64,000 bases of DNA from assembly GCA_003994795.1 (NCBI GenBank), contig AP018269.1, forward strand, positions 1,925,346 through 1,989,345, written 5' to 3'. Every line of letters begins with the position of its first letter. The first letter of the stretch is position 1. The notes below the pieces were generated by a model. The model saw only the letters and a list, made by a program, of their open reading frames with translations. It was not told the origin of the DNA and did no database searches. Source of the DNA: Cylindrospermum sp. NIES-4074 (lineage in GTDB: Bacteria; Cyanobacteriota; Cyanobacteriia; Cyanobacteriales; Nostocaceae). A program made the position numbers and the translations under genes. Positions 44,172 through 53,700 of the stretch are shown one piece after another.

Positions 44172-45263
44172 ATGCAACTGCTAGATTCCCAGCAAAGTCA
44201 ACTTTCTGATGTACCAGCAGCATTGCAGAGATCACTGCAAGCGATCGCCAATCAGGTTCAGATTGAATCATACCATCGCATTAAGCATCCAAACTATAAA
44301 ACTATTGAATTACCAGAGTCGGTAGTTCCTCGCTTTGAGCAATTACCCGTGGAAATTCAGAAAAATCATTTGAGTCTACAACTGCGGAACTTTATCTATG
44401 GCGTTTACTATAACTGCTCTTTAAAAAGTGACCTGGCATCTGACAATGTAGTCACAGATCAAAATCACGAAAATAACAGCTTGTTCGGCGTAGATTTAGC
44501 CTTTTATGATCGTTTAAATAGAAGTAACAAAGGTGCCGGCTACTGGAGCCATGATTGGCTAGTAATCAAAGAAGAAACAGATGGCACTTTGGCATTACAT
44601 AAGAATGGTTTGACCTTGCACATTGAACGAGATATTTATCTCCCACCAGAAAACCAAGCTGTCACTATTGGTAATTTAGTAGCAATTAAAATGCCAAAAA
44701 ATCTAGTGCAAAACTCATTTTATATGGCAATTGCTAATCTATCTTCACCCCAAAATCCTCGCAACCTAGCGCGTGTCTACTTCAACTTAACCCCAGATGG
44801 TGCAGTTGCTGTCATGGAAAGTTTGACAACCAAACTCAACGCCATCCCCATTTCTTTCTCATTTAAAGCACTATACAACCCCTCAGATTATGGGCGTTAT
44901 GACTCAGCAGTGCTTTATTTTGACAAAAACAACTATGAAAATGTCCGTCCAATATTAGAGCGGGTTTATGTAGAGAACCAAACCCATTTTAATGAGCAAG
45001 TACCTCTCTTTACCAAGTTCCTAGCGCCTGGGTTAGCTTGTGCTGAAGAACCAGACCACAAGTTTGCTGAACAAGAAAGTTTTGGCACACATCGCAGTCA
45101 AATTATAGCTAACGGTTTGCTCGATGCTTGGGAACAAGGAGATAATACAGCAGATGGTCGCATGGCATCAATTTTACAAAATTTCTCCTTAAGGCAAATT
45201 AAATTGCAATCTCCTTACCTTAATCCTAATTCTGAAGATATCTACACCCCCTTGAATTTGTAA
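44172..45263 (+). CDS. HopA1-family protein (LanY/TvaD-type lyase)
   Basis: 363 residues of the T3SS-effector HopA1 family as found in cyanobacteria. Landmarks: ESYHRIKHPNYKTIELP, LRNFIYGVYYN, LTLHIERDIYLPP, VAIKMPKNLVQNSFYMAI, RVYFNLTPDGAVAVMESLT, YNPSDYGRYDSAVLYFDK and LAPGLACAEEPD. Homologues act as phospho-Ser/Thr lyases forming dehydroalanine/dehydrobutyrine together with an APH-like kinase. It directly follows that kinase here. No lanthionine cyclase follows. Catalytic residues were not assigned. Confidence 0.87.
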   Translation: MQLLDSQQSQLSDVPAALQRSLQAIANQVQIESYHRIKHPNYKTIELPESVVPRFEQLPVEIQKNHLSLQLRNFIYGVYYNCSLKSDLASDNVVTDQNHENNSLFGVDLAFYDRLNRSNKGAGYWSHDWLVIKEETDGTLALHKNGLTLHIERDIYLPPENQAVTIGNLVAIKMPKNLVQNSFYMAIANLSSPQNPRNLARVYFNLTPDGAVAVMESLTTKLNAIPISFSFKALYNPSDYGRYDSAVLYFDKNNYENVRPILERVYVENQTHFNEQVPLFTKFLAPGLACAEEPDHKFAEQESFGTHRSQIIANGLLDAWEQGDNTADGRMASILQNFSLRQIKLQSPYLNPNSEDIYTPLNL

Positions 45264-45344
45264 ACATCATTCGGACTGGGTAATCGCGGCTTTTAAATAA
45301 TACTATCATGATTTTTTTTACTAACCCCAGTTAAGCCAAGAATA

Positions 45345-45812
45345 ATTGTAGGTTGGGTTGAGGAACGAAGCCCAACATTTTCAAGATTTTTTCGGGTTAT
45401 ACCTCCAACACACTACGCAATAATTGTCGGTTGGGTTGAGGAACAAAATCCAACATTTTCAGGATTTTTTCGGGTTATCCCGCCAACACACTACGCAATT
45501 ATTGTCGGTTGGGTTGAGGAACAAAATCCAACATTTTCAGGATTTTTTTGGGTTATCCCGCCAACACACTACGCAATAATTGTCGGTTGGGTTGAGGAAC
45601 AAAATCCAACATTTTCAGGATTTTTTCGGGTTATACCTCCAACACACTACGCAATAATTGTCGGTTGGGTTGAGGAACAAAATCCAACATTTTCAGGATT
45701 TTTTCGGGTTATACCTCCAACACACTACGCAATAATTGTCGGTTGGGTTGAGGAACGAACCCCAACATTTTCAGGATTTTTTCGGGTTATACCTCCAACA
45801 CACTACGCAATT
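45345..45812. repeat. Six tandem copies of a 78-bp repeat
   Basis: Units recur exactly every 78 bases (ggttgggttg at 45351, 45429, 45507, 45585, 45663, 45741). Each reads ggttgggttgaggaac... caacattttcaggattttt... caacacactacgcaa. Differences between units are a few bases, so expansion is recent. It fills the gap between the HopA1 and parvulin-like genes. Confidence 0.93.
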
Positions 45813-45815
45813 TAA

Positions 45816-45870
45816 GAGATGCCGAAAATCTGTTGCTTGTTACCGAATTATCGAGTCAGACGCACCCTAC
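45816..45870. mobile_element. Left-arm-less copy of the MITE-like element
   Basis: Matches the interior and right arm of the 41422-41486 element (gatgccgaaaatct... tcgagtcagacgcaccctac) and similarity continues for about 20 bases. It begins where the sixth 78-bp unit stops. Confidence 0.6.
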
Positions 45871-46025
45871 AAGAGATATTGAGTGTAACACTTGCCTAAA
45901 CCTTAATATAGCAATCTTCTTTTATTGATGATTTTTTTACTAACCGCAGAGGACACAGAGAGAATACAAAGAGATTTTCAAGAATGATTTAGGAATGCTG
46001 CCATAAAACTCTAAATCAAAACATT

Positions 46026-46805
46026 ATGAAAGAACAATTAGAACCAACCATACAAACGGTTATCAACAACCAACAACAACAGCATCAAAAAACATTAACT
46101 ATAGTACCAGTTCCTCCCGCAACTGATGCGGAAATCTTGGTATATCTGCGACGTTCTGCAAAATTATCTGAAATTGCTGCTTTAGCTGAACGGGATGCAT
46201 TCATCTTAGGGATGTGTGAGCAATTGGAAATTACAATATCTGATGCAGAATGGCAAGCTGCTGGTGATGCTTTTCGCTTAGAACGTCAGTTGTGGGGAAC
46301 AGCGGAAACGTTAGCGTGGTTAAAGCAGCAACGTATTAGAATACAAGACTGGTCACAAGGTATTAAAGTAAAAGTTTTAGAGAAAAAGCTCAAAGAATAT
46401 TTATTTGGTGAAACCGTGGACAGCGCTTATATTTCTAACAACAAAAGCTACAGACGGGTAGCGCTGTCGCAAATTCTAGTTTTTGACCTGACAACTGCTG
46501 AGGAAATTTGGCAGATGTTGCAAGAAGAAAATGGTTCTTTTTGCATTTTAGCAATGGAACATTCTCAGGGTAAACTGTCTCAACAAAACGGTGGTTTTGT
46601 GGGAATTCGTAGTTTGGTAGAACTTTTACCAGAAATTGCAGCAGCTGTTAATGAAGCGAAAGAAGGTGAAATTATTGGCCCAATTCAGACTAAGTTGGGG
46701 TATCACATTTTGAAACTTGAAAAATGGTTTCCCTCGGAATTAACTCAATCAATTAGAGAGCAAATTATGAATACCATGTTTGAAGTATGGCTAGAAAAAG
46801 CTTAA
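46026..46805 (+). CDS. Parvulin-like protein B
   Basis: 259 residues, no signal peptide. SurA-like N-terminal helices (residues 30-125, with LRRSAKLSEIAALAERDAFI), then a rotamase-like domain (VALSQILVFD... FCILAMEHSQG... GGFVGIRSLVELLPEI... GPIQTKLGYHILKLEKW). The first parvulin active-site His is Ser/Gln, while the last (GYHIL) is kept. It is the last gene of the + strand RiPP locus and paralogous to proteins at 6415, 47699 and 56023. Confidence 0.85.
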   Translation: MKEQLEPTIQTVINNQQQQHQKTLTIVPVPPATDAEILVYLRRSAKLSEIAALAERDAFILGMCEQLEITISDAEWQAAGDAFRLERQLWGTAETLAWLKQQRIRIQDWSQGIKVKVLEKKLKEYLFGETVDSAYISNNKSYRRVALSQILVFDLTTAEEIWQMLQEENGSFCILAMEHSQGKLSQQNGGFVGIRSLVELLPEIAAAVNEAKEGEIIGPIQTKLGYHILKLEKWFPSELTQSIREQIMNTMFEVWLEKA

Positions 46806-46818
46806 CTTCAACCTCGGT

Positions 46819-47209
46819 TTTTCCATCCCCATTAGGGAAAGTGGTTATGTAAAGTGTTATGGTCTCAGGAAGTTGGACTATACCAGTTTCCATCCCCGTT
46901 AGGGGAAGTGGTTATGTAAAGTCAAATTGCTCAAGGATACAGCCCTATCCAGCTGGTTTCCATCCCCGTTAGGGGAAGTGGTTATGTAAAGGAAATCAAC
47001 GCATAAATCTTGGATTTGACACCAAAATAAAGTTTCCATCCCCGTTAGGGGAAGTGGTTATGTAAAGTAGTTGCAAGCAAAAACGACACAATTTTCATTC
47101 CCCAGTTTCCATCCCCGTTAGGGGAAGTGGTTATGTAAAGCCGTTCCCGCAAACGCCTGCGACGGCGTTGATGGTTTCCATCCCCGTTAGGGGAAGTGGT
47201 TATGTAAAG
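46819..47209 (-). CRISPR. CRISPR array, 6 repeats and 5 spacers
   Basis: 36-base repeats at 46819, 46886, 46956, 47032, 47105 and 47174. On the + strand they begin GTTTCCATCCCCGTTAGGGG and end GTTATGTAAAG. Spacers are 31, 34, 40, 37 and 33 bases. The first repeat has three substitutions, which marks it as the old, trailer end, and the reverse complement ends in GGATGGAAAC, close to the usual cyanobacterial repeat end. Both indicate transcription from the - strand with the leader on the right. No cas gene lies in the window. Confidence 0.97.
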
Positions 47210-47460
47210 AGTTCACATCTGGAAGCTTTACTGAGCAAGGGTTTTAGACCCCCCAATCGACACAGGTTTGAGAATTGTCAATAATGACCAAAAAATTCTC
47301 AATAAGCGATGGCTTTTAAAGGCTGAAATCCTTACTGTGTAAGCAATCGACACACCTCAACGAAGTTATGCGGTTTTCAAGGTTCGGCGGAGGTGTGTCG
47401 ATGAGTTTTGACACATCCCCTAAAGTGTATATTATTTGACTAGATTTATCAAGCCTGTGT
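47210..47460 (-). promoter_or_regulatory. Probable CRISPR leader with inverted repeat
   Basis: Next to the youngest repeat. atcgacacacctc (47346-47358) and gaggtgtgtcgat (47390-47402) are perfect 13-base inverted repeats 31 bases apart; atcgacacagg near 47257 and tgacacatcc near 47409 are related half-sites. It may bind an adaptation or regulatory protein (inference). Confidence 0.5.
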
Positions 47461-47586
47461 TTCCCCTAAGAAAATGTCGCGCTTTTCAGAAAGCATGACA
47501 AGGGTGGGAAAGATTATTGGTATCAACTTAAGCTCCAATCTTTACCCTATCTTGTTAAGAGTCTCTGCCTCTTAATGCGATCGCAG

Positions 47587-47675
47587 AGGCTCTGCTGTTA
47601 TTGAAGGCAGAGCCTTCTAGAATTCATTCCCATACAGAGTATGGGAACGAGAAACGAGAAACGAGAAACGAGAAA
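47587..47675 (-). terminator. Hairpins and heptamer repeat after parvulin-like gene C
   Basis: aggctctgc/gcagagcct (47587-47595, 47607-47615) and ttcccatac/gtatgggaa (about 47627-47647) are two adjacent hairpins downstream of the gene ending at 47699. Between them and the gene is (cgagaaa)x4 at 47648-47675, another heptanucleotide repeat. Confidence 0.6.
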
Positions 47676-47698
47676 TCTGCTTTTTTAATTTTTAATTG

Positions 47699-48457
47699 TT
47701 AATTTTTAATTCCGTCCTGCGGTGCTAGCTTGGCTACAATCTCTATTGCGGTTAGCTGTTGCTGTAACCAATTAGTAAAAAAATCACCCATTATTTTCAT
47801 ACGTAGTTGTTCATCTAATTCGGGTTTAATGATTTCCTCAACTACAATTATATGCACTCCTTTAGGTGTAGTTATTGGCTTGAGAATTTGGGGGGGAGTA
47901 GCAGCAAATATTGCGGCGGCAATTTCTGGTCTAAACTCGCTACGTAGTCGGTTGCCTTGATATCCTCCAGCGCGGCGGATTTCAGGATTTTGGATATATT
48001 GACGAGCGATTTCTTGGAAACTAATTTCGCCTTCTTGTAGGGCATAAAATAGTTCTAGGGCTAAGTCTTCATCATCTAATATGACTTCATAGGTGACAGC
48101 GCCGGTATAGTCGAGTTGGTGTGCATAAAAAAACGGTTCGACTTTATCGGCAAATAAATGATTTGCTAACTTTGCAGATAGGAGGTTAGTATGTGCTATT
48201 GTTTCAAAGTCATCTAGAGACAGATGATGTTTTTCTAACCATGTCCAAGTATCTTCGGCTTTAATAAGTTTGTTGGCTAATCTCAGGCTATCTGCTGCCT
48301 GTTGTAGTTCTTCTTGCTCAATACTAATGCCTTGTTTTTCAGCTTCATCATTAATAATTTTCCTAGAAACTATTGCTTCTAATAAATTAGGAATTTGACA
48401 AGCGATTTTGATGTGGTGAAGAATATCTTCAGGAGAAACTGTTAAAACTTTTGACAT
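47699..48457 (-). CDS. Parvulin-like protein C
   Basis: 252 residues, no signal peptide. Helical N-terminal half (ILHHIKIACQIPNLLEAIVSRKIINDEAEKQGI) and rotamase-like half (VTYEVILDDEDLALELFYALQEGEISFQEIARQYI... RRAGGYQGNRLRSEFRPEIAAAIF... GVHIIVVEEI). The first active-site His is replaced, the terminal one (GVHI) remains. It is the third member of the HTH-ABC-HlyD exporter set on this strand, 420 bases after hlyD. Confidence 0.85.
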   Translation of the reverse strand: MSKVLTVSPEDILHHIKIACQIPNLLEAIVSRKIINDEAEKQGISIEQEELQQAADSLRLANKLIKAEDTWTWLEKHHLSLDDFETIAHTNLLSAKLANHLFADKVEPFFYAHQLDYTGAVTYEVILDDEDLALELFYALQEGEISFQEIARQYIQNPEIRRAGGYQGNRLRSEFRPEIAAAIFAATPPQILKPITTPKGVHIIVVEEIIKPELDEQLRMKIMGDFFTNWLQQQLTAIEIVAKLAPQDGIKN

Positions 48458-48877
48458 AATCTAATTCCTCCGATAAATACAGGGTTATTTCATTTTCACA
48501 GCCTCACGACTGAAGTCGCGGCTACCAGAACGAAGTCTGCCTCCGCAGACTAAATTCGGGCTAAAAAGTTCATTTTCACAGCCTGTTGATAAATATTAAG
48601 TCCATTTTGTATGATCATTAAAGATTTTTGCAAAAATATTAATTGAGTTTATATAATCTTTGCTTGATTTAATTTTTCTTGTCTCTATCTAATGATACTT
48701 TTAATATTTTAATTGATAATTTTTTTTTGATACGCGGTTTTATACCAATTTTCCATAAGATTGAAACAAATAAGATCCCCCCAACCCCCCTTTTTAAGGG
48801 GGGCTAAGATTAATCATATGAATGATTCTGGTGTGAAATTGTAAATTTGTTTGGAAGTGATAAAATGCGGTTGATTA
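48458..48877. repeat. Non-coding region with dispersed repeats
   Basis: ttcattttcacagcct occurs at about 48490 and 48570, flanking a palindromic stretch (gaagtctgcctccgcagactaa). The C/G-rich hairpin element (48745-48806) is the inverse of that at 3561-3625. No gene. Confidence 0.55.
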
Positions 48878-50425
48878 CTAAAGCTCTAAACCTCCCTTTT
48901 GTAATTTCTTGAAAGGATCTAAAATAAAGTCAATTATCCGACGTTGGCGGACAATTACTTCTGCTGTTGCGGTCTGACCAGGTATTAAGAGAATACGTTT
49001 GTTGCCAGTTTGGATATAAGGCTGGTCTAGAGAAACTTCGACTTCATAAGTTTCTATTCTATTTTGGTTATTTTCCTGAACTTTAGAATCAGGTGAAATC
49101 CAAGTAACACGCCCTTGCATCACTCCATATTCTTGGAAGGGATAAGCATCAAATTTGATTTTAACTGGCATTCCTACTCTGACAAAACCACTTTGTTGGC
49201 TGGGCATTTGCGCTTTGAGAATTAAGGCAGCATTTTGAGGTGCAATTTGGGCAATCATCTGTCCTGGTTGGACGACAGAACCCGGTTTTTTAATGGGTAA
49301 TGCAAAAATCATGCCATCAATAGGCGATCGCACTATTCGCTGTTGTAACTGGTACTGTAAGGATGCAATCTGGCTCTTAGTTTGTGTAATTTCTGATACT
49401 ATTGTAGTAACCTGTGTTTGCATATCTTTGAGCTGTTCCTGACTTTTCAGCAGAGCCAATTTCCCAGCTTGCACAACGGTTTGATAACTACTTTGCTGCT
49501 CTTGCAGGCGCAACTTTGCTTGCTCAATATCTGCCAGCGCTTGTGTCATTAGCGACTGGTAATTGCTTCGCTGTTCTCGTAAGCGTAGCTGGGCTTGCTG
49601 GATATTAGCTTGGGCTTCTTCTTGCAAGCGTTGGCTATCTTCAGCAGTTTTTTCCAGTTCCACAACTTTGATTTGAGGAATTGCACCTAGTTGTAAAAGT
49701 TGGCGATAGCGGGCGACTTCAGTAAAATCTCGGCGTAACCGACTTCTAGCTAATCTTTGGCTAGCCTGGGTAGATTGGATGTTATACCTCGCTTGATCAA
49801 CTTGGGCGAGTTTTTCCACTCTTTGCAAATTATACACACTCTGTTTAGCATCTACATTTTGCTGTGCCTGACTAACTTGAGACATTTTTTCCCATTCTTG
49901 GGATTGGTTTTGTTGCTCTTGAATGTTAATCGCTAGTATGAGTTGGTTTTTGAGGATTTCCAGCTGCGATCGCCTACTAATTGCTGCTTCTAACTTGGTT
50001 TGGGCTTGCTGTAACTCGGCTCGCACAGCATTAGACTCTAATTCCACCAAAACCTGTCCTGCTTTGACAGTTGAGCCTTCTGTCACCTTAACAGCAGTGA
50101 TGCTACCAGTAACTGGACTATCTAATTTTTGTGTTGCTCCTTTGGGTTCTATCCGCCCCGCAGCTTTTCCTGTCTCATCAACTTGAGAAAACATTGTCCA
50201 AGGTACCGCAATCACCGCAAAGCTAATCAACAAATACAGTGTTGAGCGCGTCCAACGCTTGGGTAAAGCATCTAGCAGTTCCTCAGTACCATAAAACCAA
50301 TCACTGGTCTGAGTGATGATATTTTTCTGAGGCTCAACAACACCGTTAGATTTCTCAACCACAGGTAGTTGATGAGGCGATCGCGTAACTAAAACAGAGG
50401 ATGAATTATTAGATGGATGTGGCAT
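48878..50425 (-). CDS. HlyD-family membrane fusion protein
   Basis: 515 residues. Cytoplasmic N-terminus, one membrane helix (about 62-80, TLYLLISFAVIAVPWTMF), a biotinyl-lipoyl-like half (SPVTGSITAVKVTEGSTVKAGQVLVEL), a long coiled coil (about 130-355, many Gln/Arg heptads), the second lipoyl half (IVRSPIDGMIFALPIKKPGSVVQPGQMIAQIAP), and beta-barrel C-terminus. It bridges the ABC exporter to an outer-membrane channel. The C39 ABC exporter lies immediately upstream on the same strand. Confidence 0.95.
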   Translation of the reverse strand: MPHPSNNSSSVLVTRSPHQLPVVEKSNGVVEPQKNIITQTSDWFYGTEELLDALPKRWTRSTLYLLISFAVIAVPWTMFSQVDETGKAAGRIEPKGATQKLDSPVTGSITAVKVTEGSTVKAGQVLVELESNAVRAELQQAQTKLEAAISRRSQLEILKNQLILAINIQEQQNQSQEWEKMSQVSQAQQNVDAKQSVYNLQRVEKLAQVDQARYNIQSTQASQRLARSRLRRDFTEVARYRQLLQLGAIPQIKVVELEKTAEDSQRLQEEAQANIQQAQLRLREQRSNYQSLMTQALADIEQAKLRLQEQQSSYQTVVQAGKLALLKSQEQLKDMQTQVTTIVSEITQTKSQIASLQYQLQQRIVRSPIDGMIFALPIKKPGSVVQPGQMIAQIAPQNAALILKAQMPSQQSGFVRVGMPVKIKFDAYPFQEYGVMQGRVTWISPDSKVQENNQNRIETYEVEVSLDQPYIQTGNKRILLIPGQTATAEVIVRQRRIIDFILDPFKKLQKGGLEL

Positions 50426-50470
50426 AAGTAACCAATTAAAAGTTCAAAGTGAACAAAAAATGTGCTGATT

Positions 50471-50655
50471 GTAGAGACGTTCCACGGAACGTCTCTCAAT
50501 ACGCTTCGGTTAACCATTGAATCTATCGAAGATCCCCCCAACCCCCCTTTTTAAGGGGGGCTTTTAACTCTCTTTTACCCCCCTAAAAAGGGCAGGCTTT
50601 TAACTCTCTTTTACCCCCTTTTTAAGGGGATCGCCGCAGGCGGGGGGATCTTATC
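50471..50655. repeat. Dispersed palindromic repeats between hlyD and the ABC gene
   Basis: gtagagacgttccacggaacgtctctc (50471-50497) is an imperfect copy of the 56847 palindrome. 50530-50655 holds two CCCCCC-TTTTTAA-GGGGGG type hairpins in tandem. These may reduce readthrough into hlyD. Confidence 0.75.
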
Positions 50656-50703
50656 TGAACCGCACTGGAACGTCTCTACACTCTTTTTTGGAGATGTCTA
50701 ATA

Positions 50704-53700
50704 TCAACCTGTTGCCGCTAGTTGTTGTTGGTTGAGATAGAAATAATGACCTCTTTTGGTAATTAATTCCTCGTGAGTACCGCTTTCAACTAAAACACCC
50801 CGATCTAAAACCAAAATTAAATCAGCATGACGCACCGTAGAGAGGCGATGAGCAATAATTAAACTTGTGCGCCCTTTGAGAATTTTTTTGAGATTGGTCT
50901 GAATAATCCGCTCAGATTCAGAGTCTAGGTGACTGGTAGCTTCATCTAAAACCAATAAGCGGGGATCTCCTAACAACGCCCTGGCGATCGCTAAACGTTG
51001 GCGTTGTCCCCCTGATAACATCCCCCCACCTTCCCCAATTTGGGTTTCATAACCCATTGGCATCCGCTGAATAAATTCATCTGCTCCCGCTAGCCGCGCT
51101 GCTTCCATAATCTCTGGTAGAGAAGCTTCAGGGTGAGCAATGCTGATGTTTTCCCGAATTGTGCCGCCAAACAAAAAGGTATCTTGGTCAACCACACCAA
51201 TTTGCGATCGCAGCGATTGCAGGGAAACACTAGTGATGTCTTGGTTGTCAATTAGCACTTTGCCATCTGTCGGCAGATATAAACCCAAAATCAACTTAGA
51301 AAGAGTAGTTTTACCAGAACCACTCCGCCCCACAACCGCTACAGTTTGTTCTGCCTTAATTTCAAAACTGAGATTTTCTAGCACATTAATATCACTTTCT
51401 GGGTGATAGCGAAAAGTCACGTTGTTAAAACGAATTTGACCCCGAAACATGGGTAAAGACTGGCGGGGTTGCTGCTCTAAATCTTCTTCTGGTTCTGCTT
51501 CTAACACGTCATTAATCCGCTCTGTAGAAATCATCACTTCTTGTAATTGATTCCACAAAACTATTAACCTTTGAAAAGGCTGAATCACGTTACCCAACAA
51601 CATATTAAAAGCAACCAATTGCCCGATTGTTAGTTGATTTTGAATTACTAACCAAGCCCCAAACCAGAGTAAGCCTGTATTGGCTACAGATTGGATAGTA
51701 GAACTGAAAATTTGCAATTGATTACCAATTACCTGACCGCTAAAGCTTTTTTTGGTCAAAATATTTAGCAGTCCTTCCCAATGCCAGCGCACCGTTTGTT
51801 CAATTGCCATTGAGCGAATAGAAGCAATTCCTGTCAATGCTTGAATTAGATAACTGTTTTCATTCGCTGAAGCATTAAAAACTTCGCGGTTGATGCGGCG
51901 TAAAAAAGGTGTGGCGATAATTGCCAGCAAAAGATAAGGTGGGACAATCGCTAAAGTGAGCCAGGCCATTGCCGGACTGTACCAAAACATCAACCCCAAA
52001 TAGACAAACACCGTCATCAAATCCAAAGAAATAGATAGTGCCTCTCCTGTGAGGAAGCGCTGAATTTTTTGGTTTTCTTGAACGCGAGAAACAATATCGC
52101 CAACGTAACGCGATTCAAAGAAAGAAAGGGGCAAACGAAAAGTATGCTTAATAAAACCTACCAACAGCGCCACACCAATGCGGTTGGCTGTGTGGTCTAG
52201 CAAATATTGCCGCAGTCCGTTGATAGCGATGCGAAATAAACCAAAAATTAGTAATCCCAAACCCACAGCGTTTAATGTCAAGGTGCTTCCTTGAACAATC
52301 ACTCGGTCTAATAACAGTTGGGTAAATAAGGGTGTAATTAGTCCAAATACTTGAATCAACATTGAAGCCACAAAGACTTCTAGCAACACTTGGGAGTGAG
52401 GTTTGACTAAATCAAACAATTGCCAAAATGGTGTGCTAGCTTCTGGGGTTTCTTTGAGTAAGCCGGTGGGTTGCAATAACAGGGCATAACCTGTCCAAGT
52501 GGCTTTGAATTCGCCAATACTCAGGTTGCGTTGACCGATGGCGGGGTCGCCGACAATTACCTGTTTTTTGTTGATTTCAAAGACAACTATATAGTGCTTA
52601 CCATCCCAATGCGCGATCGCCGGTAGGGGTTGTTGTGCAAATTTATCAAAGCTGGCTTTTACCGGACGGGTAGCAAAACCGATGCTTTCTGCGGCGGCTG
52701 TTAAACTCCGCATAGATGCACCGCTACGGCTCATGTTAGTGAGATCCCGCAGCCGATTGACGCTTAAGCTTTTGCCCCAGTAGCGGCTAATCATCACCAA
52801 ACAAGCTGCCCCACAATCAGAGGCGCTTTGTTGTTCAAAAAACGGATAGCGTTTGGTAACACGTTGCCACCAATGACCCGCTCTCACTGCGGGGTTAGGA
52901 AAGTAGTTGCGTCTTTTGTGGGGTTGTGGTTGTTGTTCTGGAGTTGCTTGGGGAAAAGGAATGATATTGCGGCTGACTGTCTCCGGTTGTTGGGACACAG
53001 TGGCGGTTTGGCGTGTTTGAAAATCGCTCAACTCAGCTAATTGCGGCCAGTGTTGCAGCGCTGTTTGCCAATCAGCATGAGGTAAACTGTAGGCGATCGC
53101 TTTTTGGGTGACTTGCCAATTTCCCTGTTGAGGATTTACGTAAATGTTGCCTGGTGTAATTCTTAGCCCGTCACTATGTTGCAATTCGCCGCGCCGCAAC
53201 AGCCAAAGCTTAGTATCTTGAGTGAGTTTGCTGCTGATAGAGCCAGTTTCCAGATGATGCCGCGTAAATAAGAATAGCGCTTTGAACATCTCCTCTACTG
53301 AGCTATTTTGCGATACTAGGGAATTTTGGCAACATAACAGCAGTGCATCCCAAAGTTCTGCCCTAGTGAGCAGACGTGAGCGAATGCTGCTAGATGTACC
53401 AAATACTTCTTGCAACACTTCTTGGGGAAGATAACAGAGTTTTAAATTTGCCGAAGCCCTAGCCACATAAGGACTAAACTCTTCTTCGGGAAACAGAGTT
53501 AGTTCGCCAAATGATGCTCCCGGTGAAAGGGTAGTGATTAAATTATTTAAGCTATCCAGCAGTCTGACTTTACCTGTGAGAATGATATAAATTCCTGGTT
53601 GTGCTGCTGATGCTTGCCAGAATTGTTTAGCTATAGGTGGTTCAATGATTTCTCCGGCTTTGACACAGGCTTTAATTTCCCGATCTGACAGCGACTCACC

